Below, in pieces: positions 21,597 through 21,825 of a stretch of 21,825 nucleotides of DNA (positions within the stretch are counted from its first letter, which is position 1; each line of letters starts with the position of its first letter). Below the pieces are notes generated by a model that did no database searches, was not told the DNA's origin, and saw nothing but the letters and a program-made list of their open reading frames with translations. The position numbers were made by a program, and so were the translations under genes. The stretch comes from Candidatus Parcubacteria bacterium (GTDB lineage: Bacteria > Patescibacteriota > Patescibacteriia > UBA1558 > GWA2-36-10). The stretch spans positions 1-21,825 of the forward strand of contig DAOVVF010000002.1 of assembly GCA_030632225.1 (NCBI GenBank). Reading direction: 5' to 3'.

Positions 21597-21825
21597 TTAC
21601 CATTCTGAGTCGAACTGAAGATCAACTGATATAGGAACTTCTGGTGTTATCATAGTCATCATCAAACTATCTGCCATATTAGGGCTTTGTATTCCAAGCT
21701 TCTTCATCTCTGGCTTACTCATTATCTGTATAAAGCCATTTCCATTACCTTTCAAAGGTATTCTACATATTTCAGATCTTAATCCACTTAGATTAGCAAT
21801 ATCAGATGATAAACTTATTATAGTG
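21597..21825 (-). CDS. terL: Terminase large subunit, C-terminal part (5' end outside window)
   Basis: The minus-strand frame is open to the right edge and stops at TAA 21597-21599. It reads TIISLSSDIANLSGLRSEIC in its first part and then IQIMSKPEMKKLGIQSPNMA, then DSLMM. The K-x-x-M-K-x-x-G-x-x-SPN-AD pattern is the end of the RNase H-like nuclease domain of large terminases. The Asp of NMADSLMM is the last of the metal-binding acidic residues. It ends acidic (VDLQFDSEW). It packages DNA with the portal. Only about 75 residues are in view. Confidence 0.85.
   Translation of the reverse strand, partial: TIISLSSDIANLSGLRSEICRIPLKGNGNGFIQIMSKPEMKKLGIQSPNMADSLMMTMITPEVPISVDLQFDSEW

Noticed and set aside
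1..21825. CRISPR arrays, insertion sequences, integrase or attachment site
   Set aside because: No regularly spaced repeats, no transposase or integrase motifs. The tRNA-Gln is phage-like and has no partial duplicate in the window to act as an att site.

Overview
The window reads as part of the late region of a tailed phage (or prophage) with P22-type podovirus morphogenesis, from an AT-rich genome infecting a Gram-negative host. The case rests on gene content and order. Read on the minus strand from the right edge, the window runs: large terminase C-terminus, portal (about 717 aa, P22 class), scaffold, P22 gp5-type coat, gp4-like tail accessory protein, gp10-like tail protein, a small needle-position protein, a GNAT-like gp14/T7 gp13 counterpart, three ejection proteins in the P22 gp7-gp20-gp16 order, tail fibres, and a lysis cassette. 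The host cannot be named from the sequence.

Layout. 21.8-20.9 kb: terL end, a truncated HNH endonuclease whose frame runs into a tRNA-Gln(UUG), a possible 31-aa ORF and a HEXXH metallopeptidase. 20.96-15.1 kb: portal, scaffold, an intact HNH endonuclease wedged between scaffold and coat, coat, a probable decoration protein, and a 140-aa protein whose C-terminus carries pieces of the coat gene. 15.1-10.86 kb: gp4, then six genes not found between gp4 and gp10 in P22. These look like a virion-surface module: two proteins sharing an N-terminal domain, a 117-aa unknown, a LamG lectin-like protein, a GTA-type head-spike base protein and a beta-rich protein. 10.83-4.57 kb: gp10 (interrupted by two in-frame stops), a fibre-tip/needle-position protein, the GNAT-like protein and ejection proteins. 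4.54-2.08 kb: two tail fibres in tandem with the same N-terminal 170 residues and different C-termini. 1.97-0.43 kb: a small basic protein, a membrane coiled-coil protein, an amidase endolysin and a 3-TM-class holin. 1-366: the end of a plus-strand coiled-coil gene, closing convergently on a hairpin terminator.

Most minus-strand genes abut or overlap (several TAATG junctions), so they are probably co-transcribed. Two hairpin terminators flank the decoration gene and may set coat and decoration apart from the rest by attenuation. Repeated themes are module shuffling among surface proteins (fibre N-termini, a fibre-tip domain, an N-terminal anchor domain) and homing-endonuclease activity at two sites. 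No whole new system such as defence, CRISPR or a diversity-generating retroelement is visible. The most unusual items are the coat-derived tail on the 140-aa protein, the doubly interrupted gp10 and the GTA-like spike module.
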